Of a DNA stretch of 6,484 bases, positions 6,033 through 6,484 are shown piece after piece. The stretch lies in NCBI GenBank assembly GCA_024710445.1, contig JANJUT010000009.1, forward strand, positions 1-6,484. The letters run 5' to 3'. Source of the DNA: Thiobacillus sp. (lineage in GTDB: Bacteria > Pseudomonadota > Gammaproteobacteria > Burkholderiales > Thiobacillaceae). The notes beneath the pieces were generated by a model. That model did no database searches and was not told the origin of the DNA. It saw only the letters and a list, made by a program, of their open reading frames with translations. Every line of letters begins with the position of its first letter. Positions within the stretch are counted from its first letter, which is position 1. The translations under genes were made by a program, and so were the position numbers.

Positions 6033-6066
6033 GGGTTTCTCCTAATTTATCCTGTTCACGCGACGA

Positions 6067-6484
6067 TCAACGCTTGCCGATACCGGGCGGGTTGAGCTGT
6101 GCTTCGCGTTCCGGAGTCAGCGGGCGTTCCAGCCAGTCGATGTCCTTGTCCGCCACCTTGCGCATGATGATCTCGGTATCGCGGTTGCTGCCCACCGTGC
6201 CGTAGTAGTTGAAGCTGTAGGCCAGCTGCACGTAGCCACCAATCATGTTGGTCGGCTTCATGACGACGCGCGTCACCGAGTTGAGGATGCCGCCGCGCTT
6301 GCCGGTGGCATTCGATCCAGGCACGTTCACGATCTTCTCCTGGGCGTGGTACATCATGGCCACACCGCGCGAAATGCGTTGCGAAACGACTGCACGCGCC
6401 ACCGTTGCGCCGTTGTGGTTGATCGCCTCGACCCAGTCGTTGTCCTCGATGCCGGCTGCCTTGGCATCGGCTTCGGAGATCCAG
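6067..6484 (-). CDS. narG: Respiratory nitrate reductase alpha subunit, C-terminal part (runs off the right edge)
   Basis: NarG is the molybdenum bis-MGD catalytic subunit that reduces nitrate to nitrite in the cytoplasm. Only the last 138 full codons are in the window; E. coli NarG is about 1247 residues, so the active-site Asp and N-terminal FeS motif lie outside. The visible part is the C-terminal cofactor-binding domain, beginning WISEADAKAAGIEDNDWVEA. It contains RAVVSQRISRGVAMMYHAQE, PGSNATGKRGGILNSVTR and KPTNMIGGYVQLAYSFNYYG, followed by TVGSNRDTEI, all closely matching E. coli NarG. The tail (ADKDIDWLERPLTPEREAQLNPPGIGKR) differs from E. coli. The frame is open to the window edge with no start; the GTG at 6402 is internal. 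Confidence 0.97.
   Translation of the reverse strand, partial: WISEADAKAAGIEDNDWVEAINHNGATVARAVVSQRISRGVAMMYHAQEKIVNVPGSNATGKRGGILNSVTRVVMKPTNMIGGYVQLAYSFNYYGTVGSNRDTEIIMRKVADKDIDWLERPLTPEREAQLNPPGIGKR

Noticed and set aside
4647..6095. 482-codon open frame on the plus strand opposite narH
   Set aside because: It is fully antisense to narH, which has every FeS cysteine in place. The antisense translation shows no family features and is explained by GC-rich codon usage.
1..6484. CRISPR array, tRNA or rRNA gene
   Set aside because: No regularly spaced direct repeats and no recognisable tRNA or rRNA sequences were seen on either strand.

Overview
This window looks like part of the chromosome of a denitrifying or nitrate-respiring proteobacterium, probably a betaproteobacterium. 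That assignment is an inference from the moderately high GC content, the protein sequences and the gene set; no rRNA or other phylogenetic marker is present. All seven recognisable genes lie on the minus strand, so transcription runs from the right edge to the left.

From right to left, the window opens inside narG (C-terminal 138 residues). It continues with narH, narJ and narI, tightly spaced and each preceded by a purine-rich ribosome binding site. Together they give the membrane-bound respiratory nitrate reductase: catalytic molybdenum subunit, iron-sulfur subunit, assembly chaperone and dihaem b membrane subunit. An intrinsic-type terminator follows narI. Beyond it lie a small membrane-anchored monohaem cytochrome c and a DsrC/TusE-family protein that contains no cysteine at all. 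A second, stronger terminator closes this unit at about 2142-2180.

The next gene, nnrS, encodes a polytopic membrane protein of the NnrS family, linked to nitric oxide stress and denitrification. It appears to have its own leader of roughly 170 bp. To its left are two small hairpins and then a compact 161-bp element (601-761). The element has 20-bp perfect terminal inverted repeats and sits in a CTAG/CTAG context, as expected of a MITE mobilised by an IS630/Tc1-like transposase. It ends only a few bases before the start codon of a gamma-glutamyltransferase gene, whose N-terminal 197 codons run off the left edge.

Functionally, NarGHI oxidises quinol and reduces nitrate to nitrite in the cytoplasm, and NarJ matures NarG. 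The cytochrome c could connect the quinone pool, the nitrate reductase or later denitrification enzymes. NnrS fits protection against nitric oxide made further along the pathway. The most unusual parts are the cysteine-free DsrC-like protein coupled to the nar genes and the MITE-like insertion that supplies the immediate 5' region of the gamma-glutamyltransferase gene.
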